Part shown: one piece after another, positions 1 to 8,287 of the stretch
Numbering within the stretch: position 1 is the first letter of the stretch
Layout: each line of letters begins with the position of its first letter
Assembly (NCBI GenBank): GCA_029975965.1
Contig: JARKOV010000174.1
Coordinates: forward strand, 1 to 30,934
Source: Anaerolinea sp.
GTDB taxonomy: Bacteria; Chloroflexota; Anaerolineae; Anaerolineales; Anaerolineaceae
Length of the DNA stretch: 30,934 bases
Reading direction: 5' to 3'
Notes under the pieces: generated by a model
What the model saw: only the letters and a program-made list of their open reading frames with translations
The model's database searches: none
Told to the model about the DNA's origin: nothing
Made by a program: the position numbers and the translations under genes

Positions 1-8
1 GGCTGGAT

Positions 9-26
9 GCAAGTGCTGCAAGTGCT
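9..26. repeat. Tandem direct repeat, 9 bp x 2
   Basis: GCAAGTGCT occurs twice back to back. It sits just before a long inverted repeat at the window edge. With only two copies the significance is uncertain. Confidence 0.4.
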
Positions 27-47
27 CTAATTTGGGTTTGAGTCTCA

Positions 48-91
48 TTTATCTGTTAAATGTGGGGTTAGCCCCACATTTAACAGATAAA
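48..91. repeat. Perfect 20-bp inverted repeat (hairpin)
   Basis: Positions 48-67 and 72-91 are exact reverse complements separated by TTAG. The arms begin TTTATCTG and end GTGGGG next to the loop. There is no T-run directly after the stem on either strand, so it is not a textbook intrinsic terminator, although the A-rich stretch at 91-95 gives some U on the minus strand before the stem. It may act as a bidirectional terminator, a processing site or a repeat-family element. Confidence 0.75.
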
Positions 92-127
92 AAATCACAA
101 TCGGATCTCGATTTTTAATAAACACAA

Positions 128-151
128 AACGGCGCGGGTGGACGCGCCGTT
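128..151 (-). terminator. Rho-independent terminator of the REC-TadZ gene
   Basis: AACGGCGCG (128-136) pairs with CGCGCCGTT (143-151) around a 6-base loop. Read on the minus strand the 9-bp GC-rich stem is followed by TTGTGTTT. It lies about 20 bases downstream of the stop codon of the minus-strand gene at 172-1329. Confidence 0.8.
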
Positions 152-171
152 ATTATATTAAGTGGAATTGG

Positions 172-1329
172 TCAACGGCTGGTTCTGGCTTCGATGTGCG
201 CCTGGATCCGGCGATAGATCTCATCGAATCGCCGTGAGAAGCCCGCATCCGGTTGCTCCAGGTAGACCGGGCGAAAATTCGCCTTGCCCCACAGCATCAA
301 TTCGTTCGCCATCGGCAGCTCATAAGCGATCGAATGCAGCAGCAGGGCTTCAGCCGCCCCCGTTTGATAGTGGCTGGCTGGTCCTTCGGCCTGGCCAACC
401 CGATTGACGATCACCATCATCGGGCAGCGGTTGCCGATACCCATCCCGCGCAGGTATTCGATCAAGTGGGCGGTGTTTGACAGCGTTTCATCATCTGGTG
501 AGGTCACCACCAGCAATTCATCCATTTGTTCGAGGATCACCGGAAATTCAGGCAGGCGCGGCACGCCCATATCGAGCACAGCAAAATCCGTCGTCCGGCG
601 CAGCTTCTTTAGCAGGGTCGCATACAAAGCCGGCGCTTTGGCGCTTTCTACAGGTGAAGCCTGCTCACCCGCCAGCAGCACCCGCAAGCCAAACGCCGTC
701 CGGTTAAACGCGCGGTCGAGAATGCCGGTGCTGATCGCACGCTTTTCGAAAAGGTCGGCAAGGGTGGTTGATTGGTTAATGTTTAATTCAGAACGCCAGT
801 TGCTCGCCCCGGCTTGCATCTCGACGGCAGCCACGTTTCCCTTGTTTTTACGGGCGAAAGCAGCCGCCAGGTTGAGCGCTGTGGTCGACACGCCAAGGCC
901 ACTTCTCACCCCGACCACCCCAACCAGGAATCCGTTCCGGTGGTTCGCCTCCTCATCGGATGATTCAGCCATCAAGGAGCCGACCACCCGCTGGATTTCG
1001 GCGGGTTTGGCCGGCTTGTTCAGGTATTCATCCGCGCCGGCAGCGAAACCTGCCCGCCAGTCTTCTTCCTGGGTTCGGGCGGAGAACATCAAAATGGGCG
1101 CCTCGGCAGTTTTTGGGCTGCGACGCAATTCGCGAGCCAGTGCCAGCCCATCCATACCCGGCATCATCACGTCTACGACGAACAGGTCGGGGTTTTCCCT
1201 CTCAACCAATGCGAGGGCTTCCTGTCCTCCACCGGCACCGAGCACGCGGTAGCCTTGCCTGCCAAGCAATACGGACAGGAAACGTTGCGTATCCAGATCG
1301 TCATCGACTACTAATATCGTTTGGCTCAT
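172..1329 (-). CDS. Response regulator receiver fused to a TadZ/CpaE-like ATPase-fold domain
   Basis: A 385-residue protein. Residues 2-120 form a CheY-like receiver domain with acidic residues D9-D11, phospho-acceptor D53 in the VVDVMMPG motif, S83 and K105 (NKP). Residues 134 to the end look like the MinD/ParA-type fold of TadZ/CpaE proteins, which localise type IV pilus (Tad) machinery at the cell pole. At the Walker-A position (residues 141-149) the sequence is VRSGLGVST, without either usual P-loop lysine, so ATP hydrolysis is doubtful; atypical Walker motifs are known in TadZ. I chose the ATG at 1329; the only in-frame alternative close upstream is TTG at 1335. No other tad/cpa gene is visible in the window, so the partner is unknown. 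A terminator follows at 128-151. Confidence 0.85.
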   Translation of the reverse strand: MSQTILVVDDDLDTQRFLSVLLGRQGYRVLGAGGGQEALALVERENPDLFVVDVMMPGMDGLALARELRRSPKTAEAPILMFSARTQEEDWRAGFAAGADEYLNKPAKPAEIQRVVGSLMAESSDEEANHRNGFLVGVVGVRSGLGVSTTALNLAAAFARKNKGNVAAVEMQAGASNWRSELNINQSTTLADLFEKRAISTGILDRAFNRTAFGLRVLLAGEQASPVESAKAPALYATLLKKLRRTTDFAVLDMGVPRLPEFPVILEQMDELLVVTSPDDETLSNTAHLIEYLRGMGIGNRCPMMVIVNRVGQAEGPASHYQTGAAEALLLHSIAYELPMANELMLWGKANFRPVYLEQPDAGFSRRFDEIYRRIQAHIEARTSR

Positions 1330-1359
1330 CCTCAATCCACCGATCCACTGGCGACCTAC

Positions 1360-1388
1360 ATCATACCCGATCCATCATCTACCGGCAA
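1360..1388 (-). promoter_or_regulatory. Sigma70-type promoter of the REC-TadZ gene
   Basis: On the minus strand TTGCCG (1388-1383) and TATGAT (1365-1360) are separated by exactly 17 bases, giving a predicted start near 1353 and a leader of about 24 bases before the ATG at 1329. The -35 matches consensus at four of six positions and the -10 at five of six. Confidence 0.55.
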
Positions 1389-1439
1389 GCTCGAAACATC
1401 GCGCGATCTAACCTGCTTTACCCTTCATCCGGAAATCAT

Positions 1440-1453
1440 TGACAGATCTGTCA
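1440..1453. promoter_or_regulatory. Perfect 14-bp palindrome, candidate operator
   Basis: TGACAGATCTGTCA is its own reverse complement. It lies about 50 bases upstream of the minus-strand promoter at 1360-1388 and about 145 bases upstream of the lacI-type promoter. It contains a TTGACA but has no -10 at a normal distance. It could bind a dimeric regulator of the REC-TadZ gene. Confidence 0.4.
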
Positions 1454-1595
1454 CACAAGGGATACATATATAATAACGATCCAGCGCGGAAAATGATTCA
1501 CTTTTTCTCGAGGAATCTTGCAACCGCTCAGAGGATGAAGGATGCAATCCTATACCTCCGACTGCGTTGTTGCGATATTCACCCATTGCCGGCTA

Positions 1596-1624
1596 TTGAC
1601 GGCCAGGCGGCATCGTCATATAAT
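1596..1624 (+). promoter_or_regulatory. Consensus sigma70 promoter of the LacI-GH65-PGM operon
   Basis: TTGACG (1596-1601) and a perfect TATAAT (1619-1624) are separated by 17 bases. The predicted start is near 1631, inside the operator at 1628-1641, and the leader to the ATG at 1678 is about 47 bases. The remaining intergenic sequence (1389-1595), apart from the palindrome at 1440, shows nothing I can name. Confidence 0.85.
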
Positions 1625-1627
1625 CAA

Positions 1628-1641
1628 TGCGAACGTTCGCA
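1628..1641. promoter_or_regulatory. LacI-family operator overlapping the transcription start
   Basis: TGCGAACGTTCGCA is a perfect 14-bp palindrome with the central CG typical of LacI/PurR-family operators. It begins four bases after the -10 box and covers the predicted start site, the classic position for repression. The gene directly downstream encodes a LacI-family protein, so autoregulation of the whole operon is the simplest reading. Confidence 0.8.
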
Positions 1642-1677
1642 CGAGCGATCGAATTCACTCCTCCCAATGGTCAAAAC

Positions 1678-2718
1678 ATGGTAACAACCCGCCGGGTAAC
1701 CATCAAAGAAGTGGCCAGACGGGCTGGTGTCAGTTACCAAACCGTGTCAAAGCTTTTGAACGGTCAGGTCAGGCTTTTACCTGCCACCGCGGATCGCATC
1801 TGGAACGCCGTTCGCGAGTTAAACTACCGGCCACTTCACCCGGCGCGCAGCCTGCGCTTGCGCCAAAGCCGCACCATCGGTTATTCCTGGCGGCCTTCTA
1901 CTCCCGATCATCCCAATCAAATCCTCGATACGCTCCTCCAGAGCATGTTAACGGCTGCCGAGGAACAAGGTTATCACCTGCTCTGCTTTGCGCAACCGGC
2001 TGATCTGGACACATACCAGGAGTTATTCGTCACCGGCCGAATCGATGGTTTCATCCTGTCCAGCATTGAATATGACGATCCTCGCATTCGTTTTCTGCAG
2101 GAGCACGGCATCCCGTTTACCGCTTTTGGCCGTTCGAGCCCGGGATTATCTTTCCCGTGCATCGATGTCGACGGCGGCGAAGGCATCAGCCTGGTGGTGA
2201 ACCACCTGATCGAGCGCGGTCACTCCCGCATTGCCATCCTCGCCTGGCCTGAACAATCTCGGGTCGGCAACAATCGCCTGGACGGGTATTACCAGGCCAT
2301 GCGCCAGGCAGGGATCGATCCGCACCCAACCTGGGTTATCCGCACGGCCGGCGAAGTCGAAACGGGCTACCGGGCGGCGGTGCAGCTCCTTCACCTGCCC
2401 CATTCCCTGCGACCCACCGCCATGGTTTGCTTGAACGATTACATGGCCATTGGCGCGCTGCGCGCAGCCCAAGAACACGGATTTTCGCCAGGGCATGACC
2501 TGGCCATCTCCGGGTTCGATGATACCCCCCTGGCGCGCTACCACCAACCTGCCCTGACCACCATTCGCCAGCCCATCTGGCAGATCGGCCAGCAACTCAT
2601 CCAGTTAATCCTCGCCGTGCTCCATTCGTCTACCAACGATATGGATGTTTGCCGCCTGCTACCGCCCGAGCTGGTCGTCCGAGAATCCACCCTGACGGGT
2701 CAACCAACCGTATCTTGA
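1678..2718 (+). CDS. LacI-family transcriptional regulator
   Basis: A 346-residue regulator. Residues 8-27 (VTIKEVARRAGVSYQTVSKL) form the LacI helix-turn-helix, followed by the hinge region and from about residue 62 a periplasmic-binding-protein-like effector domain ending in an ELVVREST-type segment usual for the family. I chose ATG 1678 because the family starts a few residues before the helix-turn-helix; there is no clear Shine-Dalgarno, and an upstream in-frame ATG at 1627 would lie before the predicted transcription start. It is followed after 20 bases by a GH65 phosphorylase and then beta-phosphoglucomutase, so the effector is probably a disaccharide or sugar phosphate from that route (inference). 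Likely self-repressing through the palindrome at 1628-1641. Confidence 0.92.
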   Translation: MVTTRRVTIKEVARRAGVSYQTVSKLLNGQVRLLPATADRIWNAVRELNYRPLHPARSLRLRQSRTIGYSWRPSTPDHPNQILDTLLQSMLTAAEEQGYHLLCFAQPADLDTYQELFVTGRIDGFILSSIEYDDPRIRFLQEHGIPFTAFGRSSPGLSFPCIDVDGGEGISLVVNHLIERGHSRIAILAWPEQSRVGNNRLDGYYQAMRQAGIDPHPTWVIRTAGEVETGYRAAVQLLHLPHSLRPTAMVCLNDYMAIGALRAAQEHGFSPGHDLAISGFDDTPLARYHQPALTTIRQPIWQIGQQLIQLILAVLHSSTNDMDVCRLLPPELVVRESTLTGQPTVS

Positions 2719-2738
2719 AATTGCTGAGGTAATTTCCG

Positions 2739-4937
2739 ATGAATCATGATCCTGCCTGGACCATCACCGAAGACCATTTCGATCCCGCCAAACAACATCA
2801 CACCGAAACCATCTTCACCATCGGCAACGGCTATTTGAGCACTCGCGGCGCCTTCGAAGAAGGGTATCCGCGTGAAAAACGGACCACCTTCATGCACGGC
2901 GTCTTCGATGATATGCCGATCCTTTTCACCGAGCTGGCCAATATCCCCGACTGGATGGAGTTGGATCTCTTGATCGAAGGGGAGCGCTTTAAATTAGACC
3001 AGGGCACGCTGCTCGCATTCGAGCGCAGCCTGGATTTGCGCACCGGTTTGCTGGCTCGTGACCTGCGCTGGCGCAGCCCGCAAGGGCGCACCGTCCGCCT
3101 GCGCTTCGAGCGATTCACTTCGCTGGCCGACATTCACGTCGCGCTCGTCCGTTTGCGCGTCACCGCGGAGGATTTTTCGGGCATGGTCGAAGTGCGCGCC
3201 GGCATCAATGGCGAAGTGGAAAATGAGGGTTACAAGCATTGGAACTGGCTCGGTCAGGCAGCAAAAAACGGCAGCCTCTGGCTGCATTCCGTCACGCGCA
3301 AATCGCAGGTTGAGGTGGCCATTGCCAGCCGGCTATCTCTGACGGGCCCCGCCGTGGTAGAAAAAGATGCCTGGGACGTTCACAACCATCCGACCCTCGT
3401 GCGGCGTTGCTTTTTGAATCAGGGACAGACCGCGGTGGTCGAAAAGATAAACGTGATCTACACATCGAGGGACGGTGCTACCCCCATGGCAAGCGCCAAC
3501 GAGCATCTTGCCACACTCCCGGCAGACGCCTGGGATGCGGTGTGGAAGCTTCATCAACCGGCGTGGGAGAACGAGTGGCAGCGCTGCGACATCGAAATTG
3601 AGGGCGATCCCGAAGCTCAGATCGCGGTGCGCTTCAGCATTTTCCAGCTCCTCATCGCCGCTCCACGCACCGACGAACACGTCAGCATCGGAGCGAAAAC
3701 CCTCAGCGGGTTTGGCTACCGCGGGCATGCCTTCTGGGACACAGAAATTTTCATGTTGCCCTTCTTTACCTATACCCAGCCGGCCATCGCTCGCAATTTG
3801 CTCTCCTACCGCTTTCACAACCTGGACGGCGCACGGCGAAAAGCGCATCGCAATGGGTTCGAAGGCGCCCAATTCCCCTGGGAAAGCGCCGCCTCCGGAG
3901 ACGAGGTGACGCCCAGTTGGGTGCCCCTTTTTGCTGAGCCAAGCGGGCTGGTGCGCATCTGGACAGGCGATATCGAGATCCATATCTCCGCGATGGTTTG
4001 TTTCGCGGTCTGCCAGTACTGGCTGGCGACCGGTGACGACGACTTCATGCTCCAGCGCGGCGCGGAAATATTCTTCGAAGTTGCCCGTTTCTGGGCCAGC
4101 CGGGCGGAGTGGAACAAAGAAAAAGAACGGTACGAATTTCGGGATGTCATCGGTCCGGACGAATATCACGATCACGTGCACAACAACGCCTTCACCAACG
4201 CCTTTGCGCGCTGGACGCTCCAGTCCGCCGGCCGGTTCTATGATTGGCTGGAGAAGAACCACCCCGCCGTCGCGCAGGATTACCGCAACCGGCTGCACTT
4301 GAAAGATGAGGAGAGAACTCGTTGGAAACAGGTCGCAGACCTGATTTATTACGCATACGATGATCAAACCGGGTTGGTGGAGCAATTTGAGGGCTATTAC
4401 CAGCGCCGCGAGGTTAATCTGGAGGCGATGGAGCCACGCACCGAATCGATCCAGGTCATCTTTGGCATCGAGGGGGCTAACCTGACCCAGGTGCTCAAGC
4501 AACCGGATGTGCTCATGCTGGCTTACCTTCTCCCCGATTTGTTTGATGAGCGCAGCCTGGTAGCGAATTACAATTACTACACCCCCCGCACCGATCACAC
4601 CTACGGCTCGTCGCTCGGGCCTTCGATCCAGGCCATCATGGCCTGCCGACTGGGCAAGCAGGAAGACGCTTACGAGCACTTTCTGCGCGCGGCCCGGGCC
4701 GACCTGCGCGATGTGCGCGGAAACGCCGGAGACGGCATCCACGGCGCATCTGCGGGGGGGGTCTGGCAGGCGGTCGTTTTCGGATTCGGCGGTCTGCACA
4801 TCACCAACAGCGGTTGGACCATCCAACCGCGCCTTCCTCATCACTGGAAGCGCCTGAAGTTCCATTTCACCTGGCGCAACCGGTCATACCAGATCGATCT
4901 ACCCGACCAGGGACCATTCTCTTCGGAGCAGCCATGA
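2739..4937 (+). CDS. Glycoside hydrolase family 65 disaccharide phosphorylase
   Basis: A 732-residue protein of usual GH65 length. The family cleaves alpha-glucosides such as maltose, trehalose, kojibiose or nigerose with phosphate, inverting the anomeric centre to give beta-glucose 1-phosphate. Recognisable blocks are an N-terminal beta-sandwich, [10 protein letters not shown], the [17 protein letters not shown] segment where E475 matches the catalytic acid, [14 protein letters not shown], and [12 protein letters not shown] near the phosphate site. GAGGT lies 8 bases before the ATG. The stop overlaps the next start (ATGA), and that gene is beta-phosphoglucomutase, which uses beta-glucose 1-phosphate; this favours a phosphorylase over a hydrolase. 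The exact disaccharide cannot be told from sequence by eye. No signal peptide, so it acts in the cytoplasm. Confidence 0.93.
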   Translation: MNHDPAWTITEDHFDPAKQHHTETIFTIGNGYLSTRGAFEEGYPREKRTTFMHGVFDDMPILFTELANIPDWMELDLLIEGERFKLDQGTLLAFERSLDLRTGLLARDLRWRSPQGRTVRLRFERFTSLADIHVALVRLRVTAEDFSGMVEVRAGINGEVENEGYKHWNWLGQAAKNGSLWLHSVTRKSQVEVAIASRLSLTGPAVVEKDAWDVHNHPTLVRRCFLNQGQTAVVEKINVIYTSRDGATPMASANEHLATLPADAWDAVWKLHQPAWENEWQRCDIEIEGDPEAQIAVRFSIFQLLIAAPRTDEHVSIGAKTLSGFGYRGHAFWDTEIFMLPFFTYTQPAIARNLLSYRFHNLDGARRKAHRNGFEGAQFPWESAASGDEVTPSWVPLFAEPSGLVRIWTGDIEIHISAMVCFAVCQYWLATGDDDFMLQRGAEIFFEVARFWASRAEWNKEKERYEFRDVIGPDEYHDHVHNNAFTNAFARWTLQSAGRFYDWLEKNHPAVAQDYRNRLHLKDEERTRWKQVADLIYYAYDDQTGLVEQFEGYYQRREVNLEAMEPRTESIQVIFGIEGANLTQVLKQPDVLMLAYLLPDLFDERSLVANYNYYTPRTDHTYGSSLGPSIQAIMACRLGKQEDAYEHFLRAARADLRDVRGNAGDGIHGASAGGVWQAVVFGFGGLHITNSGWTIQPRLPHHWKRLKFHFTWRNRSYQIDLPDQGPFSSEQP

Positions 4938-5581
4938 CCATCCGCGCTTTTCTTTTTGACCTTGACGGCGTTCTGACCGACACATCCGAATTCCATTATC
5001 TTGGCTGGAAGCGCCTGGCCGATGAACTGGGCGTGCCCTTTGACCGGCAAGACAACGAGGCCTTGCGCGGCGTGTCGCGTCGCGAATCGCTCCTTTTGCT
5101 GCTCAAGGGTCATCCGGCCAGCGAGGAGCAGTTAGCCGAATGGATGGAGCGCAAAAATCGCTACTACGTGGATTACATCCACCAGATGACCCCCGGCGAC
5201 ATGCTGCCCGGAGCGCTGGAGCTTCTGAAGGAATTGCGCCAGGCAGGTTACCTCACCGCCATCGTCTCCTCCAGCAAGAACACCCCGGTTGTGCTCGAGC
5301 GCCTGCAGATTGGGGAGCTGGTGGATGCCGTCGTGGACGGCAATGCCCCGGCAGCCAGCAAGCCGGCCCCGGATCTGTTCCTCCTGGCTGCTGAAAAGCT
5401 GGGACTCCCCCCGCACCAATGCGTAGTCGTTGAAGATGCGGCAGCCGGTATCGATGCCGGGAAAGCCGCCGGTATGCTCACCATCGGCCTGGGGCCGCGA
5501 GAACGGGTCGGCCATGCCGACAGGGTGTTCCCCTCCCTGGCAGGTGTGCGACTTGCCCACCTCATCTCATTGGGCGAGTGA
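4934..5581 (+). CDS. pgmB: Beta-phosphoglucomutase (HAD superfamily)
   Basis: A 215-residue HAD hydrolase-fold enzyme that converts beta-glucose 1-phosphate to glucose 6-phosphate. The N-terminal [10 protein letters not shown] motif gives nucleophile D9 and acid/base D11, the cap domain follows, then VSSSKNTP (phosphate-binding serine), KPAPD and [17 protein letters not shown] with the Mg-binding acidic pair. The ATG at 4934 overlaps the GH65 stop by ATGA and has GGAG seven bases upstream; longer in-frame starts lie inside the GH65 gene and are not needed. The pairing with GH65 gives a phosphorolytic route that saves one ATP per disaccharide. Last gene of the operon; a strong hairpin follows at 5610-5648. 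Confidence 0.92.
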   Translation: MTIRAFLFDLDGVLTDTSEFHYLGWKRLADELGVPFDRQDNEALRGVSRRESLLLLLKGHPASEEQLAEWMERKNRYYVDYIHQMTPGDMLPGALELLKELRQAGYLTAIVSSSKNTPVVLERLQIGELVDAVVDGNAPAASKPAPDLFLLAAEKLGLPPHQCVVVEDAAAGIDAGKAAGMLTIGLGPRERVGHADRVFPSLAGVRLAHLISLGE

Positions 5582-5609
5582 GTAGAAGATATCGCTAAAA
5601 CTAGGTTTA

Positions 5610-5648
5610 GGGGTGTATTGCAGCGGTTGTACCGCTGCAATACACCCC
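5610..5648. terminator. Perfect 18-bp hairpin between convergent genes
   Basis: Positions 5610-5627 (GGGGTGTATTGCAGCGGT) and 5631-5648 are exact reverse complements with a 3-base loop TGT. It separates the end of the plus-strand pgmB from the end of the minus-strand PLD gene, so a bidirectional terminator is likely. The T-run on the plus strand (5660-5664) comes 11 bases after the stem, so it is not a canonical intrinsic terminator. Confidence 0.6.
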
Positions 5649-5656
5649 CTGATCTG

Positions 5657-6706
5657 CTATTTTTGAGATAAGTTGTAGATTCTTTCAAATTCGCGCTGAA
5701 ATTCAAGCGCCAGAGCCGGATCATACAGGATGAGAACACACTCGTCGTTGACCTCGTCCGCGCTGCGCGTGAAATTGTACGAACCGGTGATCACAATCTC
5801 GCCGTCGATCACAATGACCTTGTGGTGCATCAACCCATCGATCCCGTCCAGGCGCACGTCGAGACCGGCCCGGAGCAAAGCCTCGTAGTCGCTGCCCGTC
5901 GAGGTGATCTGGTCGGCATCGAACACCCCGCGCACCATCACCCCGGCTTGTTCGGCTGCGATCAACGCATCGCGCAGGTCGTTTTGGGTCAGGTTATAAG
6001 CCAGAAAGCTCACGCTGGTGTCGGCCGAGCGAATCAAATCCAAAATGCGGCGCGATGGCCTGTCTTCCGGCGCAAACAACACTTCCAGGGGAATTTCACC
6101 TACCCGGACTTCGCCTTCCCCATTACTCAGCGGGTCGCCCTCACCAAACCGATCGAAGACGAACATCTCCTCAAACTCCGCCGTGAAAATCTGCGCCAGT
6201 TGAGCCGATTCGAGACGCAGCATGAGGTTATCGTCTTTTGACAACCCGCTTGGCGTCAGGTTCAACGACCCTGTCCAGACGATCTGCCGATCGATCACCA
6301 CGAACTTATGATGCATCAGCCCTTCTCGCCGGTCAGTGACCACGCCAGTACCGGAAGCCAGCAAGCGTTGAACGGCGCGGTTGTCCAAAGCGTCGCTGTC
6401 CACCAAAACGCGCACCGTCACGCCGCGCCGCTGCGCTGCGACCAGCGCTCTTTCCACCGATTGCAGGCTGAAGTTGTACATAGCCACATCGATTGTAGAT
6501 TCGGCGGAGTTGATCGCCCGAATCAGATCGCGCTCCAGGCTCGCGGGTTGGTTACGTTCACCGGGTGCAGTGAAGTACACCGCTATGGCGCTCGAACTTC
6601 CTTCAGGCGTAACAACGGTTGGCCCATCGGGAAGCCCAGGAAACTGGCATGCAACGAGGAGTAAGGTGCAAAAGAGAACAGGCACCCCGGCTAATCGATT
6701 GCGCAT
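5657..6706 (-). CDS. Phospholipase D-like lipoprotein with two HKD motifs
   Basis: A 349-residue protein. The first 20 residues are a lipoprotein signal with hydrophobic core and lipobox LLVAC (C20), so it is probably anchored outside the membrane. Two complete HxK(x)4D(x)6GSxN motifs are present: HKFVVID with H133, K134, D139 then GSLN, and HKVIVID with H295, K296, D301 then GSYN. Both halves are therefore likely to form one active site for phosphodiester cleavage or transfer, on phospholipid or nucleic acid. I chose ATG 6706 because it places the signal peptide at the N-terminus; no good Shine-Dalgarno is visible, and the upstream gene ends 7 bases earlier, so it may be translated by coupling. 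It is the last gene of the zinc-ribbon operon. The substrate is unknown. Confidence 0.9.
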   Translation of the reverse strand: MRNRLAGVPVLFCTLLLVACQFPGLPDGPTVVTPEGSSSAIAVYFTAPGERNQPASLERDLIRAINSAESTIDVAMYNFSLQSVERALVAAQRRGVTVRVLVDSDALDNRAVQRLLASGTGVVTDRREGLMHHKFVVIDRQIVWTGSLNLTPSGLSKDDNLMLRLESAQLAQIFTAEFEEMFVFDRFGEGDPLSNGEGEVRVGEIPLEVLFAPEDRPSRRILDLIRSADTSVSFLAYNLTQNDLRDALIAAEQAGVMVRGVFDADQITSTGSDYEALLRAGLDVRLDGIDGLMHHKVIVIDGEIVITGSYNFTRSADEVNDECVLILYDPALALEFQREFERIYNLSQK

Positions 6707-6713
6707 GGTCTTG

Positions 6714-7256
6714 TCAGGAAGGAAGGATCCACAATTGGGGAGGGTCCAGGCGAATGTCAAATTTCAACTCGCGCAGGGCGTCCTTTCGCTCAGCTTCGGC
6801 GCTCATGACGATGAACTCAGACACCGGGCGGATGTTTTCTGGTGATAGAACAACCGGCAAGAAACGCGTCGGATTCCCCCGGTCCATACGCACCGGTTGG
6901 CGCAGCAAACGCAAGCCCAGCGCGACAATTTCCTCGATTGGCAGTTGGTATGCCGGGACGTAAAATAGCCGAGGCACCGACCAAAATTGTTTCATTTCCT
7001 CTGAGACATTGCCCCGGTAGGTTAACCGGTCGAGTGGGTTCACAACGCCGCGCGCCACCCAGTAGGGTCGTCCGGTCGCGCCAGGAGAGATGGCAGCCGA
7101 GAAAAATACGTCCAGTTCCAGCGTCCCTTCGCTGGAAGACAGCAACATCCCCTGCCCGCATTGCGCGCACACCCAGGCCACCTCATCGACCTGGGCCGGT
7201 ACCGCCATGGAACAGCGCGGACATTGTAGAGGGATCAGGCGCACGGCTTCGCTCAT
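6714..7256 (-). CDS. Zinc-ribbon protein, soluble member of a co-encoded trio
   Basis: A 180-residue protein of unknown function. A zinc ribbon lies at the N-terminus with C12, C15, C30 and C33, the same CxxC-x14-CxxC spacing as in the two genes upstream. The rest has no clear membrane segment; it contains PYWVARGVV and FYVPAY segments resembling the FPVWYIRW and YYPVWVVRY segments of its neighbours, so the three may share a domain. Its ATG overlaps the stop of the upstream gene (ATGA at 7253-7256), showing translational coupling. Its stop is 7 bases from the PLD lipoprotein start. I do not recognise a named family. Confidence 0.82.
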   Translation of the reverse strand: MSEAVRLIPLQCPRCSMAVPAQVDEVAWVCAQCGQGMLLSSSEGTLELDVFFSAAISPGATGRPYWVARGVVNPLDRLTYRGNVSEEMKQFWSVPRLFYVPAYQLPIEEIVALGLRLLRQPVRMDRGNPTRFLPVVLSPENIRPVSEFIVMSAEAERKDALRELKFDIRLDPPQLWILPS

Positions 7257-8287
7257 CCTGCCAGCCTCCGCACCTCGTGGACGATATCTTCGACCTGGGC
7301 CAGGTCGAATCCCTTTTGCAGGATCGGTGCGCTTTTATCTTTGAAGCGGTGATATTCATAGTGCTCGCCGTAGCGAAAGCGCCGCCAGCCGGCGAACATC
7401 AACCCCAGGCCGGCGACCAGGCTGATCAGCGCTGCGAAAATGATGTCACCGTCGTCGGCCGCAGAGAGGATCAAAGCCGGCACGTCGATTGCCAGCACCG
7501 CTCCAATCGCCATTCCCCCCACCAGCATCGCCGCCCGGTAAAGCACATTGCCCGGGGCCTTGCCGTAGAGCACCTCACCGTCAAAGCCATCGACGACCAC
7601 CTGAAAAGCGCGTCCGCGCACTTGATATCGCACCACCCATACCGGGTAATAGACCAACCCGAGCTGGGGGCTGAAAATGCGGGTAAAAAGTTGAGATGTG
7701 CGGCTGAGCCTGACGCGCTCGCTCACCGATTGCTCAAAGGTTTGACGGGCTGTCTCGAGCGCTTCTTCTTCCGAGCCGACCGGCTCGAAAACCATCCCGC
7801 TGTGATGAAGTTGGTCGCTATGGAAGGGCTCTAACGGGCGTCCTTCCAATGAGATGCGGCGCACGCCAAATTCGCCCACGTCGCAGGCTACGCCGTTCCA
7901 GCTCAAGTCGCTCACGGCGCGTTTCTCGCGCGGCTCGTAGCGCGAGTTGTCTCCGCTGCCAACCTTTTGCTGGCCGAATGCCCATGCTACCCCGCGACCC
8001 CAGGCGGACCAAAACGGCAAGTGCACCAGGAGAACATCCGTGATCTCGGCTTTCGCGGTCGCGTCCCTAGCAATGGCCATGTGGCTACCCAGGAATGAGC
8101 GCACAGCGCTGCGCGCGCGCTCCACGTCTATCCGCTGTGGCACCTGGTATCGCCGCACGCCGCGCTCGCCGCTCACCACCGAGCGCAGTTCACAGTACGG
8201 ACAGATCACCAATGCCTGACCTTCTGGGATGGCTACCGTGCCGCCGCAGCGCGGGCAGGTGAGGCCGAGCAGACCTTTTTCGCTCAT
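7253..8287 (-). CDS. Zinc-ribbon membrane protein of unknown function
   Basis: A 344-residue protein. An N-terminal zinc ribbon has C11, C14, C29 and C32 with CPRCGG and EGQ between the knuckles, identical in spacing to the gene upstream. A central region contains LLVHLPFWSAW and YYPVWVVRYQVRG followed by FQVVVDGFDGEVLYG, which resembles a PepSY-like strand-turn (VDxxxGxVL). Two hydrophobic segments follow (roughly residues 245-265 and 275-295), then a charged tail of about 50 residues. I chose ATG 8287, which overlaps the upstream stop (ATGA); a longer reading frame exists but runs back through the upstream gene. It is likely a membrane protein with a cytoplasmic zinc ribbon. Function not known. 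Confidence 0.85.
   Translation of the reverse strand: MSEKGLLGLTCPRCGGTVAIPEGQALVICPYCELRSVVSGERGVRRYQVPQRIDVERARSAVRSFLGSHMAIARDATAKAEITDVLLVHLPFWSAWGRGVAWAFGQQKVGSGDNSRYEPREKRAVSDLSWNGVACDVGEFGVRRISLEGRPLEPFHSDQLHHSGMVFEPVGSEEEALETARQTFEQSVSERVRLSRTSQLFTRIFSPQLGLVYYPVWVVRYQVRGRAFQVVVDGFDGEVLYGKAPGNVLYRAAMLVGGMAIGAVLAIDVPALILSAADDGDIIFAALISLVAGLGLMFAGWRRFRYGEHYEYHRFKDKSAPILQKGFDLAQVEDIVHEVRRLAG

Noticed and set aside
1439..1684. Open frame of 81 residues on the plus strand before the LacI gene
   Set aside because: No ribosome-binding site, no family features, and it runs through the promoter and operator of the LacI operon.
3333..4865. Long 510-residue open frame on the minus strand inside the GH65 gene
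   Set aside because: It is the antisense shadow of a well-conserved gene; its sequence has no domain features.
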